DNA of 64,000 bases from Cyanoderma ruficeps (lineage: Eukaryota > Chordata > Aves > Passeriformes > Timaliidae): contig VZDJ01004378.1 in NCBI GenBank assembly GCA_008694505.1, positions 6,979,473 to 7,043,472 on the forward strand. The letters run 5' to 3'. Below the pieces are notes generated by a model. It did not search any database. It had not been told where the DNA came from and saw only the letters and a list, made by a program, of their open reading frames with translations. Below, one piece after another: positions 12,001 to 25,290 of the stretch (within the stretch, counting starts at the first letter, position 1; each line of letters begins with the position of its first letter). The position numbers were made by a program, and so were the translations under genes.

Positions 12001-15000
12001 TTTGGCACTAAAAGATACTCACTTAAGGAAGTAAGTAAGGATTCGGATTTCATTTTGAATTCCTAATATCAAAAGTGCTGCCTTCTTTAGAAGATATTTG
12101 GTGCTTTCTGTGCATGAAATGATGTAGAAGTTGTTGAGTGGTAATACAAATTTCAACTATAGTTTTGTAATAGTATACCATTTCATGTAAAACAGTGCTC
12201 ATTGTTTGTGTACATCAGATAAACACTTTATTTGTACTAAAGTTTTCTTCAGTCCCTTTATTTTGTCAAATCATTAAGGCACTCCATCAGTATTAAAATT
12301 GAATAATATTATAAATATTATTTAAAGTTCAGTGATTATCTATAGAAAGAAGCTTTTCTTTTTTACATATTTATTATGTACTTAGGATTTGACCATAAAA
12401 GGTACTCAGCTCCTTTGTGAAGGGACTGAGAGCCCCCACTCCACTTTGTAGAAAGCCAATGTATATCCTGTTTAGGACTCAGACAATTAATAATTAAATA
12501 AACAACATCAAAAAAATAAAATCGGAAGTTATTTCGGTGATTATAAAAGCCCCATGTCATACACTGCTTGATTAAAAGTAGTGAGGTTTCCAACTGACAG
12601 ACAAACAGATTTAATGTCAGCATCATTTGTGGTGACAACCAATGGGAGATTAGAGGAAAATGTATGAAGTTGTGGTAATAATCAGATCAAAAGTCTAGTT
12701 ATAAAGGAAACTGCAGCAGTGAAGTATGCTACGGCTTATTGGTTAAATCACTGGTACCCATCAAGTTAAATATATATCAGTTTCATTAATTGGCAACCAC
12801 AAGACAACTGTTCTATATTCAGGGTGGTGATGATTTTGATATAATCCACCACATTGTGGTTAAGTATATGATTCATGTAATAAGAAGAAGGTGCCTCCAG
12901 GCTATTGTTCCTACCATGGATTAAAATTTACATATTGCTTCTCCTTATGTCAAAACATCTGGTGCCTGCAAATGCTAACATTTCGTTAAAAAGTTTCACA
13001 AGATAGGAAAAGTGGATTGGAAACATTGCATGTGAATCATTCAAGCATTATAATGGAATAAGAAGCTGAGTTATGAACAGGCAGATTGAAAAGTAGTGCA
13101 GTCAAAGAGATTCATATGCTTATGAGTTCAAGACAACACTTTGTGTAAGAAGGGGAAATGCCTCAAATCCTAGGAATATCCAGTGAGTTTTTTTCAAATG
13201 TTACTGAGACATACAATCTTGGTCTTTCCAAACTCTGGGCATTTTCCTGCCCAGATCCCTGTATCTAACCATATGCACTGAACTGCCAAGATTGTGTTTA
13301 ATACATACATTTAATTCATGCACTTTAAGACGTTGGCATTCTTACCTGCCATGAGGTTTCCTCAGAAAATTTTGTGACTCTTATATTTACTTTCGTATTT
13401 TATAGCAGTATATTTCAGGCTTGAATTTCAAAAGATTTCACTGGCAAATTATCTTAATTATCTTGCCTCCTTGGAAAACCTATCAGTCCTTGCATTAGCA
13501 CCTAGACCTAGACTTGAGACCTTTTTCCCTTTGATTTTCAGGTGGACTTAAGATGTTAGTTTTCAGTTATTGAAACCTACTGTTTTTGGGGTGGTTTTTT
13601 TTGATGTTAGGTTGTGAAGAAAGCTACACATCACAGATTTCTGTGATTAGCAGATACATTATTGTTGGCACCTTTCCTCTACGCGAAAGGAGGCAATAAA
13701 CAGTGTTTTCTGTGAAGGGTCTTGATTCAAGTGATATCATATCTATCTATTAATTTTCTGGAATCAATGCATAAATATTCCTAGATGGATATTTTGCTTG
13801 CAAAAGTGGAATCATTCAAAAATCATTCTTCTTCAGATGGCTGGTCACAGGGATCCTAATCACCCTGCCTCAAATCCAAAGCTGGGTCACTTTTCAACCC
13901 TCCTGACATCCAACAGGTTTAAAACCTGTAAGTATAATACTGACATTATACAATCTGGTATTGGCCCATGGTAGTAAGCCTGCATTTGGCAACATACTTG
14001 AGCTCTTCTGCAAACCTCCCATAATTCTGAACCCAGATATGAACAGGAGATTTGAACAAGAGGGCAGCCAAAATCTCAGACCAAGAGCACTCCCTCCTAA
14101 AATAACTGCTGAGAACCTTAATTTTGTTAATGGTGGCTAACAGAAGTTCTGGTTGTTTTTTATTTTTAGCCATTTTACCGAAAAACACATTTGTACATTG
14201 TATTTACTTGTAACAGATCTGTCTTCAGTTCCCAAAGATTCAAAATTGTTCAAGTTTAATCCTCAGAACTGGACAAAAATCTGTTAGCTAAAGTATTTTA
14301 CATACTGTTCCAGGAGTAGGTTGAGATAAAGGAAATGCTTCTTTTTAAAACATAACATGACAACCATAAAAGTTCCTAATAGAGTATCTTTTTTATCAAT
14401 TAGTTTTCTATGACACGTGCACCTCCTGTTGACACTGGGGAGAGGAACCTCAGCAAAAAAAACCTCAAAATCACATTTCTACAGAGTCAGTTGGAAAGTA
14501 AAGGGAATAACAAAACTAATTGCAGAAATACCATTCCGTCATTTCCTCTGGAAAACAATTTTTACTGTAGAACAGTTAATATACGCAGCTGGCTTCCTAT
14601 AAAAGCAAACTGACACAAAGCAATTTAGTCTTACTGCAAAGTAAAGTAAGCATGGTCAATTTTAAGCATGGACCAGAGAAATGACTCCTGCAATAAGCAC
14701 CCAAGGGAAAGTGTCTCCACTTGGAAATTTACACTCCAAATTACATTAAATTTGACTTGCTCTTTTGCAGTGGGAAGAGAATCCTTTGGGCAAGTGGAAG
14801 CAAAACATGAGACAGCTGAAGTTAAGGAGCACGGAAAACAAAAGAAGGTACATTCTTGATCCCAAAATGTCACAAATGGGATTTGGTACACCCAAAGGAA
14901 GATCTCTGCTCAAGGGCAAATATCAGCCTGAGACCCAGGCAGAGGAGTACTGGGCTGGGCTCTGGCAGAACCTATACTTCCCCAAAGGAAAGGGGACCTT

Positions 15001-15571
15001 ATTTCAGGGTATTTGCAGCTTCCAGTAGGCTAAGTTATGAGTGTCATGAGTACCCCTTCTTGCCCACTTCTCACACTATTATCTCCATTTTCAAACCTTT
15101 CAGAATTAGTTCTGAAAGATAAAAAATAAATTCTCCCCTTTCTTCACTGCTCTTCCTCCCTAAGAGGCTGGTGAAAGTGTGAGGACCATCAAAGCTCCTC
15201 CTGCTTCTCAGGGACCAGCTGCAGCTCCAGGTGAACCTGCCAGACCAGTCAGTGGTTTAACAGGTTGGAAGCTCTGAAACAGTGCCAATATGTTACTGGT
15301 GACAAGTGTTTATGTGATTATTTCAAAGGCTAGAATAGGTTTTTACATATCTTGATCTTAAAAGTTACCAAGCATAGGAAAAAAATAAACATATTTTCCC
15401 TTTAAGCCTTGTTGTTTCAGAAGAGCTAATTTAGTTTTGATGCTCAGGGTATTGAAATCTAGTAAGAAATAGATATTTGGTTCCCTCAGACCCCTCAAGT
15501 CCCAAACTGGATGGTTGTTGGCTTCAGGCACTCTTATTGTTGGTAGGAGGTGCACATGGCTTGTTGATAAC
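9010..15571. other. Intergenic sequence downstream of TFEC, no gene seen
   Basis: The interval is AT-rich and CpG-poor. The stretch 11100-12350 is especially AT-rich, with ATTAAA near 11551 and several AT-rich runs. I recognise no coding exon. Short frames (for example 12363-12638 on the - strand and 14765-15122 on the + strand) have no family signature and occur on both strands. A T/G-rich low-complexity tract is listed separately. Confidence 0.6.
9536..9660. repeat. T/G-rich low-complexity tract
   Basis: The tract is built of T runs broken by G or GGGG, such as repeated gtttg and ggggtttttt units. It carries a spurious 62-residue frame rich in Phe, Val and Leu. It resembles the A/C-rich tracts at 26701-26805 and 52117-52215 read on the opposite strand. 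Confidence 0.8.
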
Positions 15572-16092
15572 TGTTGCGGTGCATTTTGGCTTGACCAAAT
15601 TTCTTCATGCTTCTGTTATTTGTTTTATAATGGTTTGTCCCTGTACCCCCAAGTTAAAAAACCCTTTTGTTTTTTCCTTAGTTCTGGGTCCTGTCCATCA
15701 CTCTGCAACCCTGCCCAGATTGCTAGAGAGTTCTACTGGGGGGGCCAGGGTGATTGGCAGAGTCCATCTCATCCCCTCCCTTTTCTATGTATGGGATTGT
15801 TCTACTGATTATCCTCTTGTTCTGGATAACTCCTCCTCCCTCTGGGATTGGACCCCTTTCCACACCCCCTGTACTTAAGGTGAAACCCAGAGGAAAAAGC
15901 TCACTTTTTACATGGCCCCTCTGGGAGAAATAAAACCCAGTTTTAACCCATGTGAAAGTCCTTCTTTCTTCCTCGCCATCGCCACGTTTCTGCCTGAGGC
16001 CAAGACCCACAGGATCAAAAAGGTACCAAGTTGTACCCTTAAATGTGAGCTCGGTGCAAGAGCCAGCCGGAAAGCAGCACCGAACCCCCTCA
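15572..16092 (+). mobile_element. Solo LTR of an endogenous retrovirus, 6-bp TSD
   Basis: The element starts TGTTGCGGTGCATTTTGGC and ends AACCCCCTCA, with canonical TG...CA termini and 521 bp in total. A perfect GATAAC direct repeat flanks it at 15566-15571 and 16093-16098. An AATAAA at 15929-15934 and a TATA-like tacttaag near 15871-15878 give the expected + strand LTR order. Six-base target duplications are typical of class II (ERVK/beta-like) integration. No gag, pol or env remains, so it is a solo LTR. Frames crossing it (15477-16143 on + and 15723-16133 on -) are not genes. The family name was not assigned. Confidence 0.88.
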
Positions 16093-16098
16093 GATAAC

Positions 16099-19000
16099 CT
16101 TGTTGGTGGGACCAGACTTTGCATCAAGGGCATACTGGCTTAACTGATGGTTTCCTTCTAAATAAGGGTCCGTGCTTGCATTTTCAAAATTATTTTTTTG
16201 ATAGTTAAGAAAAATATGGTTATTACTGCAACCATGATCCTCATGCCCTGTTCTGAACAGTGAAGTAACACAGAGAATTAAGTAAATTTCACACAAAAAA
16301 TATTTGCAAAAATGTGGGTACTTGGTCTTTCCCCTTCAAAGCCCATTTCCTGAAGCAGATGTCTGAAAGTCAAATACAGGCTATGAATTACTTTGATTTG
16401 GAGAACTAAGTTCTTAAGGAAACTGAGAGCAAGTGATTGAGGACTATTCATACACTGTTTCAGTGAGATGGTAGCTTTTAAATTTTCTTTCTTTCTGCTT
16501 AAAGTGTTTTTGCTAGGTACCAGTAGCAGCCAGAGAATTTAAAAGTAGAAACAGAGACAATGATGTGATTTACTGCCAAATCTTCTGCATACACTCTGAA
16601 ATACACTCTGAAATATGGACACAGATTTTGTGTACAGAAATAATTAAGATCCTAAGTGTCCTCCTCAAATTCAATCTGCGGGGATGTGGAACTAAGATGT
16701 TACTTAGAGGGTGGCACGAGGAACTGATCTTATAAAAAGCATTGCAGCTGCATCACACTTTCCAAGACTTGTTTCTTTCCTCCTTTATGAAGTAACTTCA
16801 TAAACATCACATTTCTATTCCATTATTAGAGCACATATGCTGTCAAGAAGGCTGTGGACCCTCTGTTCCCATTTAGTGCAAGGTTGCATTATTTCCTTTG
16901 TCTATAAAATGCAGGGATACTTAGGTCTGTATTATAAATAATAATACATGTATGCAATGGATGATTCTAATGATGTAGTTCAGTTTCAGGTTTTTACTGC
17001 CATTCATAAACTGCTTCAGCAGACTTCTTGTAATTTATGATATCAATAGAGCCCCTTAAATTACATCCTAGATTCTGCCATGTATTGCCCTATGAAAGAA
17101 AATGGCTTTGTATCCAATATCAGTGTAAGAGGAGTGCTAAAGGGAGAATGAACCAAAAGTCAAGTGCCCTTTATTGAGAGCGAAAATTGCCTTCATGGTG
17201 TGCAATATGTGAGAACTGAACACTTGAAAACAACTGCTGTAATCCTCAACTGAACTGTTTGCTTTGTAGCTACGTGGAGCTCCCTAACACTGGTTTGCAA
17301 TAAGCTTGTCAGAGTCACAAGAAAGGTGAGTGCATCTTTCACTGTGCTGTACTTTTTGGACCCACAGCTTTTAACGCTGAGAATGTCAGGGTCAAAATAC
17401 CTGCTGAACATTTTTGAATTGTCCAGTCTGATTCAGGATCTTCTATGTCTTGCAGGGACTGTCTACCACGCCACGACCTGTTGAGGGGAAGCAGAGCTCC
17501 CAGGCTGAAAATACTAGTCCTGAAGCCCATGTTGCCCAGAGCAGTGATGGCACTTGTAAAAGGGCCAAACATTCTTGGCTGTAGTATGAATCTGCGCTGA
17601 CAGTTTTGAGTATTTCCAGTCTTGACCCACATACAAGTACAAGTTGTCTTGTCTGCCTTTGTTAGGCAAGGGGATAAATCCCAATGCACCCATTAGAAGA
17701 TGGCTCACAGCATGGTGGGCTATTGCCTCCACAGTTTTTTTTCCCCTTTATTCGTCTTCCTCCTGTAAAACCCTCTAAGGAGGTCAAGAACTGCAGGTGG
17801 TGAGGGGACTCTTCAAAACTAGCAGAGAGAACTGGCCAATTTAGCACTGAGTTATTTTAATTCAGGTGCTTTCTTCTTCTGCAACGTGTAAACCTTCCTT
17901 GAGCAGAGGACTCCTGGGGGTTGTGGCTGGAGGGGATCCATTACTATCTTGGCTCCATCAAAGCTCTTCTGGGGACAGGGAGGTGATGTAGAGGCACTGA
18001 ACCTTGCTGGGGGACAGCTCATGCGGTTCCCCACCACATGAATTCTTTTATTCCTGTCTAAGGAATTGTATTCCACTGCTAAAAATCAACAGAAAATGAA
18101 ATTTTACAGAAGCTATACTTACAGAACCAGACAAGCTTCTGATTTCAGAATTCCAAGCTCATTCAGTTGTTCGTCTTTCAACAACAAAAGCCATTTGTAT
18201 AAGATATTAAATCTGGATTCCGAAAAAACACTATAGCCAGGATAATGGCCAAAATACTTGAAATGTTAATAAATTTTTTAGTGGGTTATTTTTATTATTT
18301 GCATGTACTTCTAGTTTTTCAAAATGTTTAAATGGAGTTTGACCTTGATCGTTACCTCCGAGGTAAGGCAACTTTAGAGATGTTCTTTTTGCACAAGGTG
18401 CAAAACACAACCTTAGCAGATTTTATATAGGGAGGGGAAATCTTGTTGTTTTCAAGGGTGCTCAGCTGATATTGGAGGGGAATAATCAGATTTATTTTGT
18501 CTAAACAACAAAGGAGTCATGAGGAAAAGACTTATTTTGAACATCCCATGTAAATTTGAAAAGGCTTTGTCTTGGTCTGAACTTTGAGTATTAAATATAC
18601 TGACACCTTGAGATCAAAATGCAGCAGAGGCAAACAAGACATGGCATGTGAAAATGTCTTGGCTTTTTAGATAGTACTTTAATCCTATTGTACCTAACAA
18701 TTTATATAACGGAACATATCAACTCATAGGAATGTTATCTAGACTACTTTTTATTGCTTTTACTGTTTTATTTCTTTTTTTTTTCCAGTGCAATTTAATT
18801 CTAGTGGCACTGTGTAATTTTCATCAACAAAAGAAATTAAATGTATACAGTAGAAAATGGATCCTGTTTTAAAATGCTCCAACCTGTCAGATGTCCATTA
18901 ATCTATATATATTCCATGTAGGAAGTAGAAAGCAATATGAGTACATTAATACAAAAATTCCTTGTATTTAATATTTACCTGTGGGCATGTATAAAAAAAT

Positions 19001-21127
19001 TCTAATAAATCCAAAGCTACTTACAATTTACAGAATGGGACTAATGCTGATAGTTGATCCTAAACTGACACAAACCAGATATTCTCTTAATGTTACTCCA
19101 AGGAATTTTAAACTGACTCTGTTAAAGCCAAGGTTATTTGCCTTGGGGATGCCTAATGGAAGGGTTATTATAACACTGTCCACAAATAGGTGTCTTGAGA
19201 GAGTCAGGGCCATAATACTTCATTGACAGCTAATAGATTGTGCTATTGCTGTATCATAGTCATCTTTAAGGCCAAAGGTCACACCTCTTCCTTAATATTT
19301 AAATAAAGATACTTGACTGGAGCAGAAAACAGCTTATTGGCAGTGATGGCTGCTGCTCAATTTACAAGAACCTTTACAAAGTCATGCTAATTCCTGGCCT
19401 CCTTAGAATGCACGATAACCTTTCATAAATCCATCTTTTCCAGATGTCCTTGGAAATGACAGTTATAAAACTACAAATGATTTGTAATGCAAAATGGGAC
19501 TGACAGACTTGGAGATTAGTTCTCAGTGTACTAAAATGACTAAAGACTATAGCTAACAGAAGACTTAAACTGCATCAATAAGTATCTGCCAAAACAGCTC
19601 ATGAGTATCTTCAACATGTTCAGTAAAAGCTGGAAAATAAGGAATACTCATGATTGTAATATGACAAGTGGCAAATTTCCCTCTAAGGGTCTCAGAGCAG
19701 AACTTTGTGTCTGTGGGTCAGTCTGGAAAGCAGATTTTGAATTGCTCATTCTTCCATTTCAGCATTTCATTTGTCTGTATCTTCTCATTCAAGAATAAGA
19801 CTTTTTGTGAACCAAACACAGCTTTTTATGAGATGAAATTCTATTTACATTTACACACATCACAGTTCAAATTGATTATAGAGTGTATTTAAATTTAGAA
19901 AGTGCTGCTGAAAATACATTTTGTTAAAAAAGAAATACTCATTCCACCTTTAGGGAGAATATCCTCTTCAAGGTTTTGAAAGTATAACTATAACTAAGGT
20001 TTCCGAGTTTCACTAAAATACACTATAATTTCTATTTATGAATAATTTTGTTTTCTGTTACTAGAGGGGAAGCTCTATAATTCAGGAAAAAATTTAAATA
20101 TACCTGTATAAAGATCTGTGAATTTTTCAATAATTCCAGAAGTCTACAGAAATCAACAGAAATAACAGTTGTTGTCAGGGTTGCCTAGAAATGCAGTCTT
20201 CTACCTAACTCAAAAATTACTTTCTAATGCTAAAAAAAATTAGGAGGAGACAAACCCAAGCCAGATAAAGCATTAGGGTGGCACCAACAGCTCATGGAAG
20301 CAGCTGTAGGAGAGCAACCTGCATTATGGGTTCTATTCATGACCCTTCGATTTCCTCTCTTAGTTTCAATGTACTGGCTCCCTTTAGTTCTCAGATCCTT
20401 TGTCTAAAAGACTGTAACCCTGTGAAGTACTAATTTTTGGAACTTGGAAGCATTCATTGAGTTAATGAAGTATTAGATGAAGTAAATAAGAAATATTATC
20501 CATCAAGTTAAGGATGTATGCTATTACTAAAGTAATTTTGTTCATATTTTCATATTTTTAAATTTACCTGGGAAAATAATAATATATATTAGAACAAATC
20601 ACATAGATTAATTGGTCACAAATGTGTTCCTATCTTTTGTTAATTTGGGAATTAGTTCACATTCCTGATTTCTACTGCGGTATTTGTAATTTCCAAGTTT
20701 TATATGGATTATCAAAACATATTTGAGCCAATTGTCCGTTCCCACATTTTACCTCACCTGTACAGTTTCTCATTCCTGCTAATGATTTTTTGCCAAAACA
20801 TAATGATTCCTGCTCCCACACCGAATTAGTGAAAATTATTAATCAGTCACTCCGTAGTTCACAAAGGAAAATTTATTCATATAGATATTAAGGAATGGCA
20901 TTAATAAAGAAATCCATTTGAAAAATAGCACTTTAGCTTTCAATCTATTGTTTGTGAGCCATGATCTTATTTTTCTTCTAGCTCTATTTTGTTTAGTTTC
21001 ATTAAAAAGTCTGATATTGTATTCTAAAGCTCAGACACCATCTCTGTGATGTCACCTGTTATGAGGAGTCAGGGAGGTAAGAGAATAAAGCCTGTGCAGT
21101 AATGACTTTGCCCCATCTTTTTATGGC
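16099..21127. other. Intergenic sequence, no gene seen
   Basis: No exon with family resemblance was found. The stretch 17190-18080 carries several overlapping - strand frames (the longest, 116 codons, at 17339-17689) interrupted by stops between frames. I do not recognise them, and they might be a decayed element or chance. A possible conserved block near 19255-19500 is discussed in the findings. Confidence 0.5.
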
Positions 21128-21235
21128 TTGTGGTGTGGCTCTTGGGGATGTCGTGTGCAGGGCCATGAGTTGGATTCCATGATCATCGTGGGTCCCTTCC
21201 ATCTCAGCTGATTTGGTGGTTCTGTGATTCTGTTG
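21128..21235 (+). mobile_element. CR1 LINE 3'-end fragment
   Basis: About 108 bp matches the extreme 3' end of avian CR1. It shows TGTGGTGTGGCTCTTGGGGA, then GTGCAGGGCCATGAGTTGGA, a GGGTCCCTTCCATCTCAGC block, and the tail TTCTGTGATTCTGTTG. The last block shows several changes from the usual GGGTCCCTTCCAACTC wording, consistent with an older copy. The upstream part is lost. Confidence 0.85.
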
Positions 21236-24089
21236 ATCCAGCTGGGACGTCTTTTCTCAGATGCCACTATTCATTCTCACTGCATGTCCTTTCTCCTTTT
21301 GCCTGGGACCTTCCAACTTGCCTCCCCACATAATTTATTGCATACCATAGCTAAACCAACAACGCCAAGAGGAGGAGGACATGGATTTTGACAAGTGCTC
21401 TGAGTGTCTGAGGCCATGAATTTTGGTAGGGACGTGCATGTTCATGAAAGGAAATTATGTATGTGTTGGAATAACCTTGTTTTTAAAATAGCTATGGGAA
21501 TTTGAGATGGCACCACACCTCAGACGTTAGTAGCCACTCTTCAGCTTTCTTAACAGGAGATCCAATAGTGGATTCAGGTGCAAGCAAAAACAGGTTCACT
21601 TGAGTGAAGCCCTGTAGAGGATGTAGTGAAGGTGAACAGCAATAGCCTCAGAAATAGCCACATGCACCTTGCAAGCAAATGTTTCACTACTATGGTGCAA
21701 GCATGTGAAGCACGTACAGACCAGGGAGACAGAGGAGCAGAGGTTTGTGGACGCCACAAAATGTTGCCCAGATGTTTAAAGATATTTTTAGGTGCGCAAT
21801 AACACTAACATAAACTTAATGGTTACTGAGGAATTCTTTCATGTTTACACTGGAATATTTGTGCCTGGTGGTTTTAATAGTGATAAAAGACAAAAATATT
21901 TTCTAGGTGTTTTCCCTGACAATTCAAGTAATGATGATGTACATGGTTAACCTATTTCCCCAAAAAGTATACACCCTCGCATACTCCTCTGATTTGAGAG
22001 GCGTAAGAGCAGAATGTTTGCCTTTAAAGATGTTTAAGAAAAATGGACTCAAAAAGTAAGGAAAATAGTTCTCTGATATTTTAAGTTTTAGAAGTTCTAT
22101 CTGTTTGTATTATCAGAAAATGAAAAATAAAAGTGTGAAAAAATACCACTGTGAGGGAATCCTTTGGTTTGGGATTCCTCAGTTCCAGAAAACAATCTCT
22201 GAACTTGCCACATGTACTTGAAGATTAAAAAGAAAGGGAGGGTATATTGGATAGCTACATATGAAATGGTTTTACTCTGCCAACCTGTTCCAAACCTATA
22301 ATTCAATTTCAGTGAGAAAATTGAAACCATGTGCCTCTTTGTTGGAATGATTGGTAAATTACACTTGGTTAACCATTTTCTTCCTGCTCATCCCCAATAT
22401 GGTGTCTTTCCTCAATTTTTAAACATTTTTGCAGGACTAGCAATGAATCTTTTCATGTTTAAAAGATCAGCACATATTTTATGCACAAAGATTGCAGTGC
22501 CAAATAAATTTCTGCAGTAGACCACCTCCAGCAATACTCTAAATAATATTTAGAGAGGAGTCCACCTACAGGGAAAAAGTAGCCCCGACACCTATCTGAT
22601 CAGAGACGATGAGGCAACGATGATGAAGTTATTCACTAAAGTAGATTCTGTAGTTCTTCTGCCATAAGCAATATATTCAAGGAACTGATTGATAAGACTT
22701 GTTTTCATGCAATAAACATTTGAAGGATGAAAAATGAAAATTGAAGATACACCATGTAAGAGTAAATGTGATCAGAACACAAAAACAGGTGGCTGAGAGG
22801 AGATAACACAGCATATGAACAATACCATTAACTTGTCTTTTGTCTTCCAAAAGGAAAGAGAAAACAGAAAGCAAAAGAAGAAAATCAATGTTTTACTCCC
22901 TTTTTAGTGTCCTTGCTAACTCAAATGACTAAGCACTCGTTTCCTCAGTGATGTACTATTGTCACCTAGAAAACAAAGCTATATTAATAAACTTTATGTT
23001 ATTAAAATGGAATCCATCGGAAAAGATAAATGCTCTCATTGAAATTCCAAAGCGCCACTTGTTCGATTCATGGGCTTGCTGGAATATCTACACACAAGTA
23101 ACAAGTGGGTCATCTCAGCAAATTGCTGAGAACTGTTGGTAAAATTCCTGAAAGAACAGTGAATAACCTGTGTGATGAATGGGGTAGAGAAATCTCATCA
23201 TCTTCATATGTCCAAGGACAGCTTAATTAATTCAAATGAAGAAATTAAAGGTGTATGAAGGGGATTAAGGCAAAAGCTGAAAATAAAAATAGATCTGCAA
23301 AATGTTAGATCTCTCCTAGCCTCAAAAGAGATCAATTAAATCTTTACAAGAGAAAAGGTACTAAAGAGGTCTCCTGTGAAGCCAGCAAAAATCTGAAGTG
23401 TAATATTTTGGAAATACCATAAATTAAGGAGAATACACTGTGTTATTTTTATATGCTGCAGAACTCCACAGCTCCACCTCCCTTTCCTTTTAAAAATGCT
23501 ACCCAAATAGCTTAATACTCAAAACTCTTTGGCACAGTGTCCTGGATTTTAACACTTTCTGCCTATTGTATTTTCCATGTCTGCAGCAGTTCCAGAAATC
23601 CGTCCCTTCAGTGTTATTATTCTCCATAAATCAGAGAGGAGTGATTGATTCCTTTATAAATTATGTGTACCACATGGCAGACTGGATGGTAAACATTGTG
23701 ATAGTAAACAGGCCTTCTCTTTATACCTATATTTTTGAGAACCCTGCACAAAGAGTTTAAATTTCTGATTAAACTGCTTGCGTCTTCTCTAATTAGCATT
23801 AACACTAAAAACACTATTCACTATTCATATTTGCTCATCTCCTTATCTTAGATTAACCACTGTTTAATATGTGGTTAAAATTATTCTGCACATCATCAAT
23901 GATCTATGTGAAACAGCACAGAGAACAAAAGAAGCTTAATCTTCCATGAAGCTTCAGTCAAGTGAAACTGTACATAATCCAGAGACAAGTTTCTTTTTGA
24001 TAACCTGCACTTAATACACAGTGCATGTCCCCTCTCTCTCTGCCCTTGCATTATTCTGAATCTGCTTATTAAAACAAAATATAGCTCTG
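21236..24089. other. Intergenic sequence, no gene seen
   Basis: The stretch is AT-rich, and its only frames are short (at most about 77 codons) with no family signature. I see no repeat that I can name and no RNA gene. Confidence 0.5.
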
Positions 24090-24140
<51 letters not shown>

Positions 24141-24142
24141 TT
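24090..24142. repeat. (ATT)n microsatellite
   Basis: An uninterrupted run of about 17 ATT/TTA units. On the - strand it produces a spurious poly-isoleucine frame (24011-24220). It is likely polymorphic in length. Confidence 0.97.
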
Positions 24143-24639
24143 GCTAGATTTCACACACTTTGGGCCTAATTGTGCTAACTCTTTGCAGTGGGCATGACAG
24201 TTGAGCTGTGCCATGGGCACAATACCACGCTTACAGACATGGCAGCAGAAGGATCAATACATCCAGAAAGAAAAAATACTTTGTGAGATGAGACTTTCAA
24301 TAGTGACTGTAGCTGCCAATGCTTTGAGACAAATTGTTGTCATTTGGGCTGCTAAGATGAAAAAGAAATTGAAAAAATAAACAAGATACCTCCCATAAGC
24401 AAGTAAAGCAACAGGATAAAAATATATGGAATTATTAAGGTGTGACACCACATTCTTATTGGTAAGAACCTAAGTTGCACCACTAAGTCCTGTATTTTTC
24501 CAAATTCCTACTAAAGTAGGTCAGGGGTATCAACAAACAGGAGCAGTAAAGCAACCCAAATTTTCTCTGACTTGAAATATTTTATATTTTAAAAAAGTCA
24601 CATGGGATTTATAGCAACTTTAATTTCTAATGTCACGTC

Positions 24640-25290
24640 CCGCAGTGCACTGCTACATAAGGCGATAAATTAAAGCCTGAAACGGAGAGAAAAGGCACTT
24701 TTGTCCCTTTATCCTGTGGCAGCAGCGGGATGCCGGTGGGCATTCCCGCAGAGGACCGCGGCCCCTTGCCCGGCAGCCTGCCCCCCGCACGGGGTAGAGC
24801 TCCGCGGGGTGCGGCAGGCCCGGTGCGGTGCGCGGAGCCACGCGGCTCCGGTTCGGGGAACGGCCGCGATTTGCACCGGGTGTTGCGGAGTTCGGAGCGG
24901 TGCGGATCCGGAGAGTGGGGAGCGGTGCGGGGCAGTGGGGAGCGGTGCGGGGCGGTGCGGTGCGGAGCGGTGCACGCGGAACGGTGCACGCGGAACGGTT
25001 CGGTTCGGTGCGGTGCGGGGCAGTGGGGAGCGGTGAGGATCGGTGCATGCGGGGCAGGGCGGTTCGGCTCGGTTCGCAGTGGTGTGGAGCGGTGCATGCC
25101 GGCGCGGTTCGGTTCGGTTCAGTTCGCAGCGCTGCGGGTCGGTTCGGTTCGGTTCGGTTCGGTTCGCAGCGGTGCGGGGCGGTGCGTGCGGAGCCGAGCG
25201 GGGCTGAGGGAGCCGGCCCGGCCCGGCCCGGCGCGGCGCTCTCGTCGCTAGAGGTCGCTCTCGTCCCAGCTTTGCCGCTCCCGCGCCCGG
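24640..25290. promoter_or_regulatory. CpG-rich island built from GGTGC/GGTTC-type pentamers
   Basis: A sharply bounded GC- and CpG-dense block of about 650 bp sits in otherwise AT-rich, CpG-poor DNA. Its centre (about 24890-25200) is a degenerate tandem array with a mostly 5-bp period, mixing GGTGC, GGAGC and GGTTC units. There is a clean run of GGTTC near 25139-25166 and a CCGGC run near 25215-25234. The left shoulder (24640-24890) is less repetitive and includes a CRE-like TCACGTC near 24633-24639. High CpG retention suggests that the block is unmethylated in the germline, as at promoters or recombination hotspots. Long Arg/Pro/His-rich frames on both strands (up to 217 codons on -) only reflect the repeat and are not called as genes. 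Whether a transcript starts here is unknown. Confidence 0.7.

Noticed and set aside
15477..16143. Overlapping + and - frames of 61 to 136 codons
   Set aside because: They lie across a solo LTR and share no retroviral protein similarity.
17339..18076. Cluster of - strand frames suggesting a processed pseudogene
   Set aside because: Frames shift repeatedly, stops intervene, and no parent protein was recognised. The evidence is not enough to call a pseudogene.
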